Source: Planctomycetota bacterium (GTDB lineage: Bacteria > Planctomycetota > UBA1135). Taken from it: a DNA stretch of 13,525 nt. The stretch covers positions 1 through 13,525 of the forward strand of contig JAQWRF010000143.1 in assembly GCA_029243845.1 (NCBI GenBank), read 5' to 3'. Made by a program: the position numbers and the translations under genes. Of this stretch, positions 7,370 to 13,525 are shown piece after piece. Every line of letters starts with the position of its first letter. The first letter of the stretch is position 1. The notes under the pieces are model-generated. The model was given only the letters and a program-made list of their open reading frames with translations, did not search any database and had not been told where the DNA came from.

Positions 7370-9262
7370 CTAGTCAGAAAACTCTGACAATTCTTCCCAA
7401 CGCTTGGTTTTAGCGACAATAAGCGCTTCTAACTCGGCGCGCCGTTTCTGCAGTACCGCAAGCTGCTTATCGGCTGTCGCGTATATCTCAGGGTCGGAGA
7501 GCTTCGAATCGAGGGTCGCCATTTCTTTTTCAATGGTTGTGACCTCGTCGAGCAAGCCGTCAAACTCGAGACGCTCTTTATTATTCAATTTACGCTTCGA
7601 CGTAGACTTTTTCCCTTCAGGGTTTGCCATAACCGGCATTTTTTCGGCTACCTGCTCGACAATCCCTTCATCCGGAGACCAGCGGTCAAGGAGTGAACTG
7701 ACATCACCGGTGTGCAAGAACGCACCACCGCGATCGTCAAGATATAGAACGTGAGTTGCGACGCGGTCTAAGAACCAGCGGTCGTGGCTAACCAACAACA
7801 CGCAACCATAAAAAGCACACAAGGCTTCTTCAAGCGCGCGCAACGTATTAAGGTCGAGGTCGTTTGTAGGTTCGTCGAGAACCAACACATTGCAATCTTG
7901 CAGCAACAATTTGGCGAGTAGAACGCGTCCGCGTTCGCCACCTGACAGCGAACCTACCTTGACTAATTTCTTTGCGCCTGGGAACAAGAATGAATTTAAG
8001 AAGCCGGCAATGTGAACTTTGCTTTCGCCGACGACTACGTATTTCCCGGTGCCAGCAATCTCTTCCATGACGGTCGCTTCATCATCAAGGTCTTCACGTT
8101 TTTGTTCAAGCGTACCAAACTTTACGGTCTCGCCGATGGTGACACTTCCGCCATCTGGCTCGAGTTGGCCGAGCAACAACTTAATCAAAGTCGTTTTACC
8201 AACGCCGTTAGGGCCGACGATACCTAGACGCATTCCGTTTTCAATTTTAAGGTCGAGGCCATTTAAAATTTTCTTTTCGGGATAGGCGAAACGTAAATTT
8301 TCTATTTCAATGACTTTAGAACCCAAGCGCGGCCCGCGCGGGATTTCCATTTCAAGTTTCACATCGCTTTCTAAAGACTTAGAACTGGCCAAAGCATCAA
8401 AGCGTTTAATGCGTGCATTCGCTTTAGTACCGCGCCCAAGGACGCCCGCGCGCATCCACGCGGTTTCACGTTTCAACAAAGCCAGGCGGGTATTCTCTGA
8501 CTTCTCTTGAGAGGCAATACGTTCGATGCGCAACCTCAAGTACTCGTTGTAGTTACCAGGGTAGGAGTAGATAGAACCACGATCGACTTCGACAATTTTA
8601 TTCACAACGCGATCGAGCAAAAAGCGATCGTGTGTCACCAACACTAACGGAACCTTCATTTGCGTCAGCTGCTTTTCAAGCCAAGCAATCACAAAAGCAT
8701 CGAGGTGGTTAGTCGGCTCGTCGAGCAGCATCAGGTCAGGTGCCGACACTAACAATTTGGCTAGTGCCACACGTCGCGCCTCACCGCCGGATAGATTACC
8801 GCAAGTTAACGACGCGTCTTTCAAACCCACGCCATGGATGGACGCCGCAATTTTATGCTCGACATCATGACCACCGAGTCGTTCAAGCTGATGCTCAAGG
8901 TCTTCGATACGATCGGACACATCTGCCCCATCCGCTAGCTTTTCATAAGTCGCAAACAATCTTGTTTGAACGGCATGATGTTCACTTAAGCCCTCGCGGA
9001 CGGCATCCTCAATAGTGAGGTCGTTATCGAACACCGGCTCTTGCTCGAGATAGCCGATACGTAAACCGTTGCGCAACACACGGGTGCCACTATCTAGAGT
9101 GTCGACTCCCGCCATCATCTTTAGCAACGTCGACTTGCCCGCTCCGTTAGGACCAATCAAACCGATGCGGTCTTGCGAAGTAACGGTTAAATCAACCTTC
9201 GTCAACAACGGGCGGTTGTCGTCGTAAGCTTTGCTTACTCCTTGGAGGGTGATGAGCGGCAT
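7370..9262 (-). CDS. uup: ABC-F family ATPase, Uup-like
   Basis: This is a 630-residue cytosolic ABC-F protein with two ATP-binding cassettes and no membrane segments; family members act on ribosomes or, for Uup, also affect transposon excision and branched DNA. Cassette 1 has Walker A GPNGAGKST (37-45), signature LSGGE (157-161) and LLDEPTNHLD (179-188). Cassette 2 has GPNGVGKTT (350-358), LSGGE (439-443) and VLDEPTNDLD (461-470). The interdomain linker (about 235-310) is charged. The C-terminal tail (about 555-628) is a lysine- and glutamate-rich coiled coil, which together with the length points to Uup rather than EttA (shorter, no such tail). The gene lies 22 nt after the NHL gene, and its stop is 25 nt before the preferred start of the FGE-SCO gene (13 nt before the upstream ATG), so a common transcript is likely. 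No Shine-Dalgarno sequence precedes the ATG. Confidence 0.85.
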   Translation of the reverse strand: MPLITLQGVSKAYDDNRPLLTKVDLTVTSQDRIGLIGPNGAGKSTLLKMMAGVDTLDSGTRVLRNGLRIGYLEQEPVFDNDLTIEDAVREGLSEHHAVQTRLFATYEKLADGADVSDRIEDLEHQLERLGGHDVEHKIAASIHGVGLKDASLTCGNLSGGEARRVALAKLLVSAPDLMLLDEPTNHLDAFVIAWLEKQLTQMKVPLVLVTHDRFLLDRVVNKIVEVDRGSIYSYPGNYNEYLRLRIERIASQEKSENTRLALLKRETAWMRAGVLGRGTKANARIKRFDALASSKSLESDVKLEMEIPRGPRLGSKVIEIENLRFAYPEKKILNGLDLKIENGMRLGIVGPNGVGKTTLIKLLLGQLEPDGGSVTIGETVKFGTLEQKREDLDDEATVMEEIAGTGKYVVVGESKVHIAGFLNSFLFPGAKKLVKVGSLSGGERGRVLLAKLLLQDCNVLVLDEPTNDLDLNTLRALEEALCAFYGCVLLVSHDRWFLDRVATHVLYLDDRGGAFLHTGDVSSLLDRWSPDEGIVEQVAEKMPVMANPEGKKSTSKRKLNNKERLEFDGLLDEVTTIEKEMATLDSKLSDPEIYATADKQLAVLQKRRAELEALIVAKTKRWEELSEFSD

Positions 9263-9284
9263 GGTCGCGCATAGTCTAATAGAA

Positions 9285-10247
9285 TTAGCGCTCGATTGTG
9301 AGGTGGCTTAGGCGCCCCCGAAAATTCCAATCACTTACCCAGATGTCACCGTTTTTGCCCCAGGCCGCACAGTGTGGCGACAAGAAGATACCGTCGCTCC
9401 ATTTATCGTAATCGACACGGTTAGTTGCACGCAAGGCCGGATCAGGCTGCTCGCCTAAGTGCTTCAGCACCTCTCCCGCCCGGTTAAGAATGGTCACTCG
9501 TCCTTCTAGCTCGGCGACAAGCCATCCGTCTTCATTGATATCGACGTGGCAAGGCCTATTGAGCACGGCTGGTACGCTGCTGCTGAACGTACCATCGGTG
9601 TTGAATAATTGCAGACGGCGGTTTTCGCGATCGGCGACGACCACCTTATTGAGGTATGCGTCGTAGCTAATGCCATGCGGTGTTTTGAACTTACCGGCTT
9701 CAGAGCCCCAGCCACCAAAGCATGATTGCCAATTACCTTCAGCATCGTAGATATGCACCCATGATTTTCCGTAGCCATCCGCGACCATGAAGCGCCCATC
9801 TGGCAGCACGGTCACCGAGGTTGGAGCGTATTCATCTGCAGAGTTGTACTTGCCGGACTCTTGCGGCCAAGCGACACTCAACAACACTTCGCCATCGAGT
9901 GACCGTTTCTGAACTTGATGCTGAGCAGTGTGCGCCACAAACAAATACTCGGTATCTCCTTCCTGAACAATTTCTAAGCCGTGTAAGCCACCGGACAAAT
10001 CTTCACCGATGTTTTTCTTAAAAACACCGTTTGCGTCAAACACGAAAATAGCTGGCTTGCTGTCGGTACAAAGATAGACGTCTCCGTTATTCGCTACGTC
10101 CACACAACCATGAGTGTTGCCTAAGGTGACGCCAGGTGGCAGAGACATCGCACTACTTTGCCATGCGTAAGAATAAGGCTGGAGTGGAGCAATCATGCAA
10201 CCAGCAATTAGGGATAAGACACACAGTACAAAGGTGGGTTTGGCCAT
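9285..10247 (-). CDS. NHL-repeat beta-propeller lipoprotein (amidating-lyase-like)
   Basis: This 320-residue exported protein has a lipoprotein signal peptide with a good lipobox IAGC (14-17). The mature part resembles NHL-repeat six-bladed propellers, the fold of peptidyl-hydroxyglycine alpha-amidating lyase (PAL). Repeat-like segments are GDVYLCTDSKPAIFVFDANG (55-74), GRFMVADGYGKSWVHIYDAEG (151-171), KFKTPHGISYD (186-196), NKVVVADRENRRLQLFNTDG (200-219) and GDIWVSDWNFRGRLSH (300-315). The His and Asp/Arg residues at blade starts (TPHG, ADREN, SPHC) resemble the metal-lined centre of PAL, but a lyase activity is only inferred; many such proteins are scaffolds or unknown. It is the first gene of the minus-strand run with Uup and the FGE-SCO lipoprotein, and lies divergent from the RRM gene. 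The ATG at 10247 precedes the signal peptide directly; there is no strong ribosome binding site. Confidence 0.75.
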   Translation of the reverse strand: MAKPTFVLCVLSLIAGCMIAPLQPYSYAWQSSAMSLPPGVTLGNTHGCVDVANNGDVYLCTDSKPAIFVFDANGVFKKNIGEDLSGGLHGLEIVQEGDTEYLFVAHTAQHQVQKRSLDGEVLLSVAWPQESGKYNSADEYAPTSVTVLPDGRFMVADGYGKSWVHIYDAEGNWQSCFGGWGSEAGKFKTPHGISYDAYLNKVVVADRENRRLQLFNTDGTFSSSVPAVLNRPCHVDINEDGWLVAELEGRVTILNRAGEVLKHLGEQPDPALRATNRVDYDKWSDGIFLSPHCAAWGKNGDIWVSDWNFRGRLSHLTIER

Positions 10248-10270
10248 GGAGCATATGATATGTTCCCGAA

Positions 10271-10286
10271 TGGCTGGCGTCAGCCA
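10271..10286. repeat. Inverted repeat TGGCTG-gcgt-CAGCCA
   Basis: A perfect 6-bp stem with a 4-base loop lies 24-39 bases upstream of the NHL start codon. In the minus-strand transcript it could form a hairpin in the leader; it could equally be a small operator. No T-run follows on either strand, so it does not look like an intrinsic terminator. Confidence 0.5.
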
Positions 10287-10345
10287 AACGGTATCTACTC
10301 TGTGGGGCAGTCTAAATACTTTATTTTGGCAGTAAATTGGGTGTA

Positions 10346-10367
10346 ATAATCAGAGAATCGTGATTAT
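10346..10367. repeat. Inverted repeat ATAATCA-N8-TGATTAT, candidate operator
   Basis: Two perfect 7-bp half-sites (10346-10352 and 10361-10367) are separated by 8 bases. This gives a 22-bp dyad, a size typical of dimeric helix-turn-helix regulator sites. It lies about 100 bases upstream of the NHL start and 310 bases upstream of the RRM start, so control of the minus-strand operon is the simpler reading. The regulator is unknown. Confidence 0.4.
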
Positions 10368-10389
10368 GGGTCGCCGTGCGGTGTAGTGG

Positions 10390-10400
10390 GCAATAATTGC
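10390..10400. repeat. Short palindrome GCAAT-a-ATTGC
   Basis: An 11-base palindrome with a central A lies in the divergent intergenic region, 22 bases after the ATAATCA dyad. It may be part of a binding site, but a palindrome this short can occur by chance. Confidence 0.3.
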
Positions 10401-10594
10401 ACTCATTTCTCGAACCTCGCAGCGAGCCAATATAGACTAAACCGCTATGTGAGCGAGAGTTTCGTCACCTTCACTGCCCTCCAATCGGTGGCCATGCCCA
10501 AAGGCGGCCATCACTATCATAATGCCATAGATCGGCATAAAAGCCCTTCTGAGATAGCCGCAGCCACAAATTTCAAGTAAACATATTGCAAAAT

Positions 10595-10633
10595 TATACA
10601 AATTAAGCACATTTACTTGCGCAACGCTAGAAT
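10595..10633 (+). promoter_or_regulatory. Candidate promoter elements for the RRM gene
   Basis: Two possible -10 boxes precede the RRM gene. TATACA (10595-10600) has TTTCAA (10571-10576) 18 bases upstream as a weak -35. TAGAAT (10628-10633) matches the sigma-70 -10 consensus at five of six positions but lacks a good -35. The second would give a leader of about 40 bases carrying the hairpin at 10643-10655. Neither is strong. Confidence 0.25.
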
Positions 10634-10642
10634 GCTCACCTT

Positions 10643-10655
10643 GGCCATCCTGGCC
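10643..10655 (+). promoter_or_regulatory. Hairpin GGCCA-tcc-TGGCC in the RRM leader
   Basis: A perfect 5-bp G+C-rich stem with a 3-base loop ends 21 bases before the RRM start codon. The sequence between it and the ATG is A+T-rich (TTAATAAATAATATA) and has no Shine-Dalgarno motif. The hairpin may affect mRNA stability or translation, or offer a self-binding site for the RRM protein; this is inference from position only. There is no following T-run, so a terminator is unlikely. Confidence 0.35.
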
Positions 10656-10676
10656 TCACTCTTAATAAATAATATA

Positions 10677-10973
10677 ATGCGACTTTTTGTTGGTAACCTT
10701 CCTTGGAGCATCGGTGACGATGAGCTCCGTGATCTTTTTTCTGAATTCGGCGAAGTAACCGACAGTAAAGTAATTAACGACCGCGAAACCGGTCGCTCTC
10801 GTGGCTTCGGATTCATCGAAATAGATGATGACGGTGGCGAAGCTGCAATCAAGAGCCTAGATGGTTCTGAGCAAGATGGTCGCGATATCCGCGTAAATGT
10901 TGCTGAAGAGCGCAAGCCACGCGATAATAATCGCGGCGGTGGCGGCGATCGTCGCGATAACAACCGCTGGTAA
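10677..10973 (+). CDS. Small RRM-domain RNA-binding protein
   Basis: This 98-residue protein is one RNA recognition motif followed by a disordered tail. RNP2 is LFVGNL at 3-8 and RNP1 is RGFGFIEI at 42-49, so the aromatic residues that stack on RNA are present. The tail (about 79-98) is rich in Arg, Asn, Gly and Asp and contains RDNNR twice (82-86, 93-97) around a GGGG stretch. Such short bacterial RRM-plus-glycine-tail proteins are known in cyanobacteria and many proteobacteria, often linked to cold shock or mRNA localisation. The start at 10677 gives the usual beginning MRLFVGNLPW. Earlier in-frame starts (TTG 10617, ATG 10632) would add a hydrophobic stretch that is unusual for this family. 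There is no Shine-Dalgarno sequence. It is convergent with lemA, 25 bases apart. Confidence 0.9.
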   Translation: MRLFVGNLPWSIGDDELRDLFSEFGEVTDSKVINDRETGRSRGFGFIEIDDDGGEAAIKSLDGSEQDGRDIRVNVAEERKPRDNNRGGGGDRRDNNRW

Positions 10974-10982
10974 ACACTAGCC

Positions 10983-11000
10983 AAGCTAAACTTATAGCTT
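10983..11000. repeat. Inverted repeat AAGCTA-N6-TAGCTT between convergent genes
   Basis: A perfect 6-bp stem with a 6-base loop sits in the gap between the RRM gene and lemA and overlaps the lemA stop codon. Its position suits a shared terminator, but the stem is A+T-rich and is followed by A residues on the plus strand and by GGCTAG on the minus strand, so it is not a typical intrinsic terminator. Confidence 0.3.
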
Positions 11001-11550
11001 AAAAAGATACCTGGGGTGCTTCACGCATCTCAGGTATTTCTATTTCAAAGAACTCGCGCGGCGTGAAACTATACATACCGGCGATGACATTCGACGGAAA
11101 CTGCTGAACTTTATTATTATTCTCGCGAATGTTGCCGTTATAAAAACGCAACGCAGCCTGAATACGGTTTTCAGTGTTTGCCAATTCTAATTGTAATTCG
11201 GCAAAATTGGTGCTGGCCTTCAAATCTGGATAAGCCTCAAGCCTCACCATCAAACTGGAAAGAGCGCCCTGCAATGCCATTTCATCGACCGCCTGAGAAG
11301 CCACGTCGCCATTATTAGCAGACGCTTTCTCGCGCATCTCTGTCACCTTTGCCAGCAACTCGCTTTCGTGCTTTGCATACCCCTTTACGGTATTGATTAA
11401 ATTCGGAATTAAATCGTAGCGGCGCTTTAATTCGGTATCGACATTCGACCAAGCCTCGTCGCATTGATTGCGAATAGAAACAAGCCCGTTGTACATGATT
11501 ATGCCGATTGTAAGAGCAAAAAGTGGTATTCCTATTATGGCGTAAGTCAT
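10999..11550 (-). CDS. lemA: LemA family protein
   Basis: This 183-residue protein has one N-terminal membrane segment (about 4-20) followed by the helical LemA domain. The family hallmark is visible from residue 21: NGLVSIRNQCDEAWSNVD, then LKRRYDLIPNLINTVKGYAKHE at about 41-62. The C-terminal part has the usual AELQLELANTENRIQAALRFYN and ends with FTPREFFEI. LemA proteins are thought to be membrane-anchored with the helical bundle in the periplasm; their molecular role is not settled. The start codon overlaps the stop of the upstream gene by one base (TAATG), a common arrangement for coupled translation. The symbol here names the protein family and not the unrelated histidine kinase (GacS) once called LemA. 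Confidence 0.93.
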   Translation of the reverse strand: MTYAIIGIPLFALTIGIIMYNGLVSIRNQCDEAWSNVDTELKRRYDLIPNLINTVKGYAKHESELLAKVTEMREKASANNGDVASQAVDEMALQGALSSLMVRLEAYPDLKASTNFAELQLELANTENRIQAALRFYNGNIRENNNKVQQFPSNVIAGMYSFTPREFFEIEIPEMREAPQVSF

Positions 11551-12218
11551 TATTTTCTAAAAAGGTAGTCGGGCATTAGTGATCGAATCTTGATCAAGTG
11601 TTGTAAGTAGTAATCGAGCTCGTCCGGTTCTAGCCTATGAGTATCATACAAAGCCAAAGTGTCTCCGTCGAGCTCTAAAGCGGTGCTTTGATGCTTCAGC
11701 AAGTATTCCATCATTCCGGTATTACAAAAATCATACGCAAGTTTCTTGTCACCAGACTTCACAGCGAACTTCTTGGAGAACTCTACCGACTCGAAGTCGA
11801 TATCGTCGAATCCTAAGAACTGACCTATCTTCGAGAAAAAACCTTCCGGCTGAATATGCAACTCCGGAAAAGGTTGCTCGATTTTAATAGCGATGATTCC
11901 GAGATGATGGTGATGCGTTCGACGATGGCCCTTTGAGTTTGTCGAGTAGGTCTCATAATGATAAGTGAAGGCATCAGCAGCATAGCCCTGGTAGTCGCCG
12001 TGTAAATAATCGTACGCATAGCGATTGCTGCCTTGATTCAATTTATCCAAGAACGAAAGCCGGCGTCCTAGTTCACGGCTACGGTTAGGGTCGAATTCGA
12101 AATCATTCGCTGCCGCCCAGGCTATAAACCCTTCTCGGCGTTTTTTATGGTACTGCCAAGAAAAGTAGAACACCGCAGCAACAGCCGCGGCGATGAGGAC
12201 GATTAATAATGGGTCCAT
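11550..12218 (-). CDS. LemA-linked membrane-anchored protein of unknown function
   Basis: I cannot assign a function to this 222-residue protein. An N-terminal membrane segment (about residues 3-19) is followed by a basic stretch (YHKKRREGF) and a soluble domain. The middle carries GHRRTHHHH (about 97-105), followed by beta-rich IIAIKIEQPFPELHIQPEG, then FDDIDFESVEFSKKFAV, and a C-terminal part with MMEYLL, LELDGDTLALYD and LEPDELDYYLQHL. The His cluster could bind metal, but flanking residues give no clear site. The ATG at 12218 is preferred over the TTG at 12224. It overlaps the end of the nucleotidyltransferase gene by 16 nt and the start of lemA by 1 nt, so the three genes are probably one transcript. 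A partnership with LemA is inferred from this packing. Confidence 0.8.
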   Translation of the reverse strand: MDPLLIVLIAAAVAAVFYFSWQYHKKRREGFIAWAAANDFEFDPNRSRELGRRLSFLDKLNQGSNRYAYDYLHGDYQGYAADAFTYHYETYSTNSKGHRRTHHHHLGIIAIKIEQPFPELHIQPEGFFSKIGQFLGFDDIDFESVEFSKKFAVKSGDKKLAYDFCNTGMMEYLLKHQSTALELDGDTLALYDTHRLEPDELDYYLQHLIKIRSLMPDYLFRK

Positions 12219-13525
12219 AACCAAGTCAGTGCTTGCTCGCGATCGGCGAGATTACCTTCAATTTGAAGATCATAAGCAAGCTCTAGGATTTTACCCATTC
12301 CTGGGCCAGGCTCAATGCCATGAGAAATTAAATCTTGGCCGCGCAAAAAGTTTTTTGGTGCTTCATCCTTTACTCCCAAACTTGCAGCTCGTTCTAGCAA
12401 CCATACTTCCGGAGCCCACGGCAACTCAAACGGTTTCAGGCGTCCGGCGAAATCAGCGAAAGAGACACGGCACAGCGCAGGGATATTCACCCGTGTGGAT
12501 AGACGGCGAATCGCGGCATCGCTCACTTTGTCGCGCTCGAGATACAACTGCCCCGGACGTAAATGCTCACGCACTAAATCACAAACCAACGGCACCACAT
12601 CATTTTGTCCATTAATGCGCGCCAACAATTCTTTGGTTGGCTCGACGCCACCAACATCATGCGCGGGACATCGCCAGCGCTCGCGCTCGAATACGGTGTG
12701 CGTAGCCTTGCCAAGATCATGGCAGAGTACACCAAGCATTTCTGCCCACACATTCTCCATTTCGTCACGGCGTAATACAGCAGCATCGAGGCACAAAGCG
12801 GTATGAATCAACACATCGCCCTCAGGGTGCCACTCAGGGTCTTGCGGTACTTCGCGCAAACACGATAACTCGGGGAAATGCATTAATGCGCCCGTTTGCT
12901 CTAAGGCCAATAAGCCCTTGCCCGGATGATCGCATTTCTCGAGCATCAATCGAAACTCGCCTTCGATACGCTCGCGCGGCAATTCTGAAATGTCAATCGA
13001 CTTACACAGCTCTACCGTTTCGTCGGCGATTGCAAAATCGAAGCTCGCCACAAAACGCGCGGCCCGCAAAACACGTAACGGGTCTTCGATGAAAGTCGGA
13101 GAAACATGACGCAGCACCTTTCTCTCTAAATCGCCGACGCCATCATGGAAATCGAATATCTCGCCCGTCAGCACATCTTGCATTAAAGCATTGACCGTGA
13201 AATCACGGCGCAGCACGGCCTCTTCTTTTTGCATGCGTGGGTCTGATTTTATCTCGAAGCCCTTGTGCCCGGGACCCGTTTTAGATTCGCGCCGTGGCAA
13301 GGCAACTTCAACCTCGTCCCCATCATCAAACACCAACAGCAGCACGGCAAATTGCTTGCCGATTAGATGGACTTTGCCAAATTTAGCCAACAGGTTCTCG
13401 AGATCGTCCACTTCGATTCCGTAGACCTCAAGATCAAAGTCTTTGCACTCTCTATTTAGCAACTGATCGCGCACAGCTCCACCTACAAAATACGCCCTGC
13501 CCCCTGCCGCTTCGACAGCAGTGGC
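12203..13525 (-). CDS. cca: CCA-adding-type tRNA nucleotidyltransferase with HD domain, 5'-truncated
   Basis: This class II nucleotidyltransferase adds or repairs the 3' CCA of tRNA. The frame stays open to the window edge; a GTG at 13474 lies inside the catalytic motif and is not the start. Counting visible residues from the edge (440 in all), the catalytic motif is GGAVRDQLLN at 15-24 followed by KDFDLEVYG (28-36), with Asp29 and Asp31 as the metal-binding pair. RRDFTVNAL (106-114) and EDPLRVLRAARF (147-158) are the usual downstream motifs, and LCHDLGK (267-273) marks an HD phosphohydrolase domain. The C-terminal part (NFLRGQDLISHGIEPGPGMG) is typical. CCA-adding activity cannot be separated from A-adding or poly(A) polymerase activity by eye, but KDFDLEVYG and the HD domain favour Cca. 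Only the first few N-terminal residues should be missing. Confidence 0.9.
   Translation of the reverse strand, partial: ATAVEAAGGRAYFVGGAVRDQLLNRECKDFDLEVYGIEVDDLENLLAKFGKVHLIGKQFAVLLLVFDDGDEVEVALPRRESKTGPGHKGFEIKSDPRMQKEEAVLRRDFTVNALMQDVLTGEIFDFHDGVGDLERKVLRHVSPTFIEDPLRVLRAARFVASFDFAIADETVELCKSIDISELPRERIEGEFRLMLEKCDHPGKGLLALEQTGALMHFPELSCLREVPQDPEWHPEGDVLIHTALCLDAAVLRRDEMENVWAEMLGVLCHDLGKATHTVFERERWRCPAHDVGGVEPTKELLARINGQNDVVPLVCDLVREHLRPGQLYLERDKVSDAAIRRLSTRVNIPALCRVSFADFAGRLKPFELPWAPEVWLLERAASLGVKDEAPKNFLRGQDLISHGIEPGPGMGKILELAYDLQIEGNLADREQALTWLWTHY

Larger units (their letters stand above)
10248..10676. other. 429-base intergenic region between divergent genes
   Basis: This is the only long non-coding stretch in the window. 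It separates the NHL gene (minus strand) from the RRM gene (plus strand) and should carry promoters for both. It contains at least four short perfect inverted repeats (10271-10286, 10346-10367, 10390-10400, 10643-10655) plus CTCGC-A-GCGAG at 10416-10426. A 64-codon plus-strand frame at 10386-10580 has no recognisable domain and an irregular composition, so I do not call it a gene. The last 110 bases before the RRM gene are A+T-rich. I see no tRNA fold and no riboswitch that I can name. Confidence 0.8.

Noticed and set aside
10386..10580. A 64-codon plus-strand open frame in the intergenic region
   Set aside because: It has no recognisable domain, no ribosome binding site, an irregular amino-acid mix, and covers the palindromes of a likely regulatory region.
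10983..11000. The inverted repeat between the RRM gene and lemA as a strong bidirectional terminator
   Set aside because: The stem is A+T-rich and neither strand has a T-run after it, so it is listed only as a repeat.

Overview
The window looks like a piece of a Gram-negative, probably gammaproteobacterial, chromosome. This is inferred from an HD-domain tRNA nucleotidyltransferase, a Uup-type ABC-F protein, a LemA protein, an SCO-family protein and two proteins with clear lipoprotein signals. Base composition is near 50% G+C throughout and coding density is very high. I see no RNA gene, insertion sequence, CRISPR array, phage gene or toxin-antitoxin pair. Almost no gene start carries a recognisable Shine-Dalgarno sequence.

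Region 1 (1-6042, + strand) is a tight five-gene run: an SLC13/DASS anion transporter (5' end outside the window), a class II aldolase/short-chain dehydrogenase fusion, a TIM-barrel protein of the PEP_hydrolase family, a Tm-1-like UPF0261 protein, and an exported cyanophycinase-like S51 serine peptidase. The first four look like uptake and breakdown of a small organic anion, perhaps a sugar acid or hydroxy acid. The substrate and the reactions of the TIM-barrel/Tm-1 pair cannot be read from sequence. This is the best candidate in the window for an undescribed pathway.

Region 2 (6043-10247, - strand) is a likely three-gene run read right to left: an NHL-propeller lipoprotein, an ABC-F ATPase (Uup-like) and an unusual lipoprotein that fuses a formylglycine-generating-enzyme-like domain to an SCO copper-binding domain. 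Its last stop codon directly abuts the last stop codon of region 1.

Region 3 (10248-10676) is a 429-base intergenic stretch between divergent genes. It holds several short perfect inverted repeats and probably the promoters for both sides. It feeds a small RRM RNA-binding protein (10677-10973, +) with a disordered Arg/Asn/Gly-rich tail.

Region 4 (10999-13525, - strand) is an overlapping cluster read right to left: a CCA-adding-type tRNA nucleotidyltransferase (N-terminus outside the window), a one-pass membrane protein of unknown function, and LemA. The unknown protein overlaps both neighbours, so the three are probably co-transcribed and translationally coupled.
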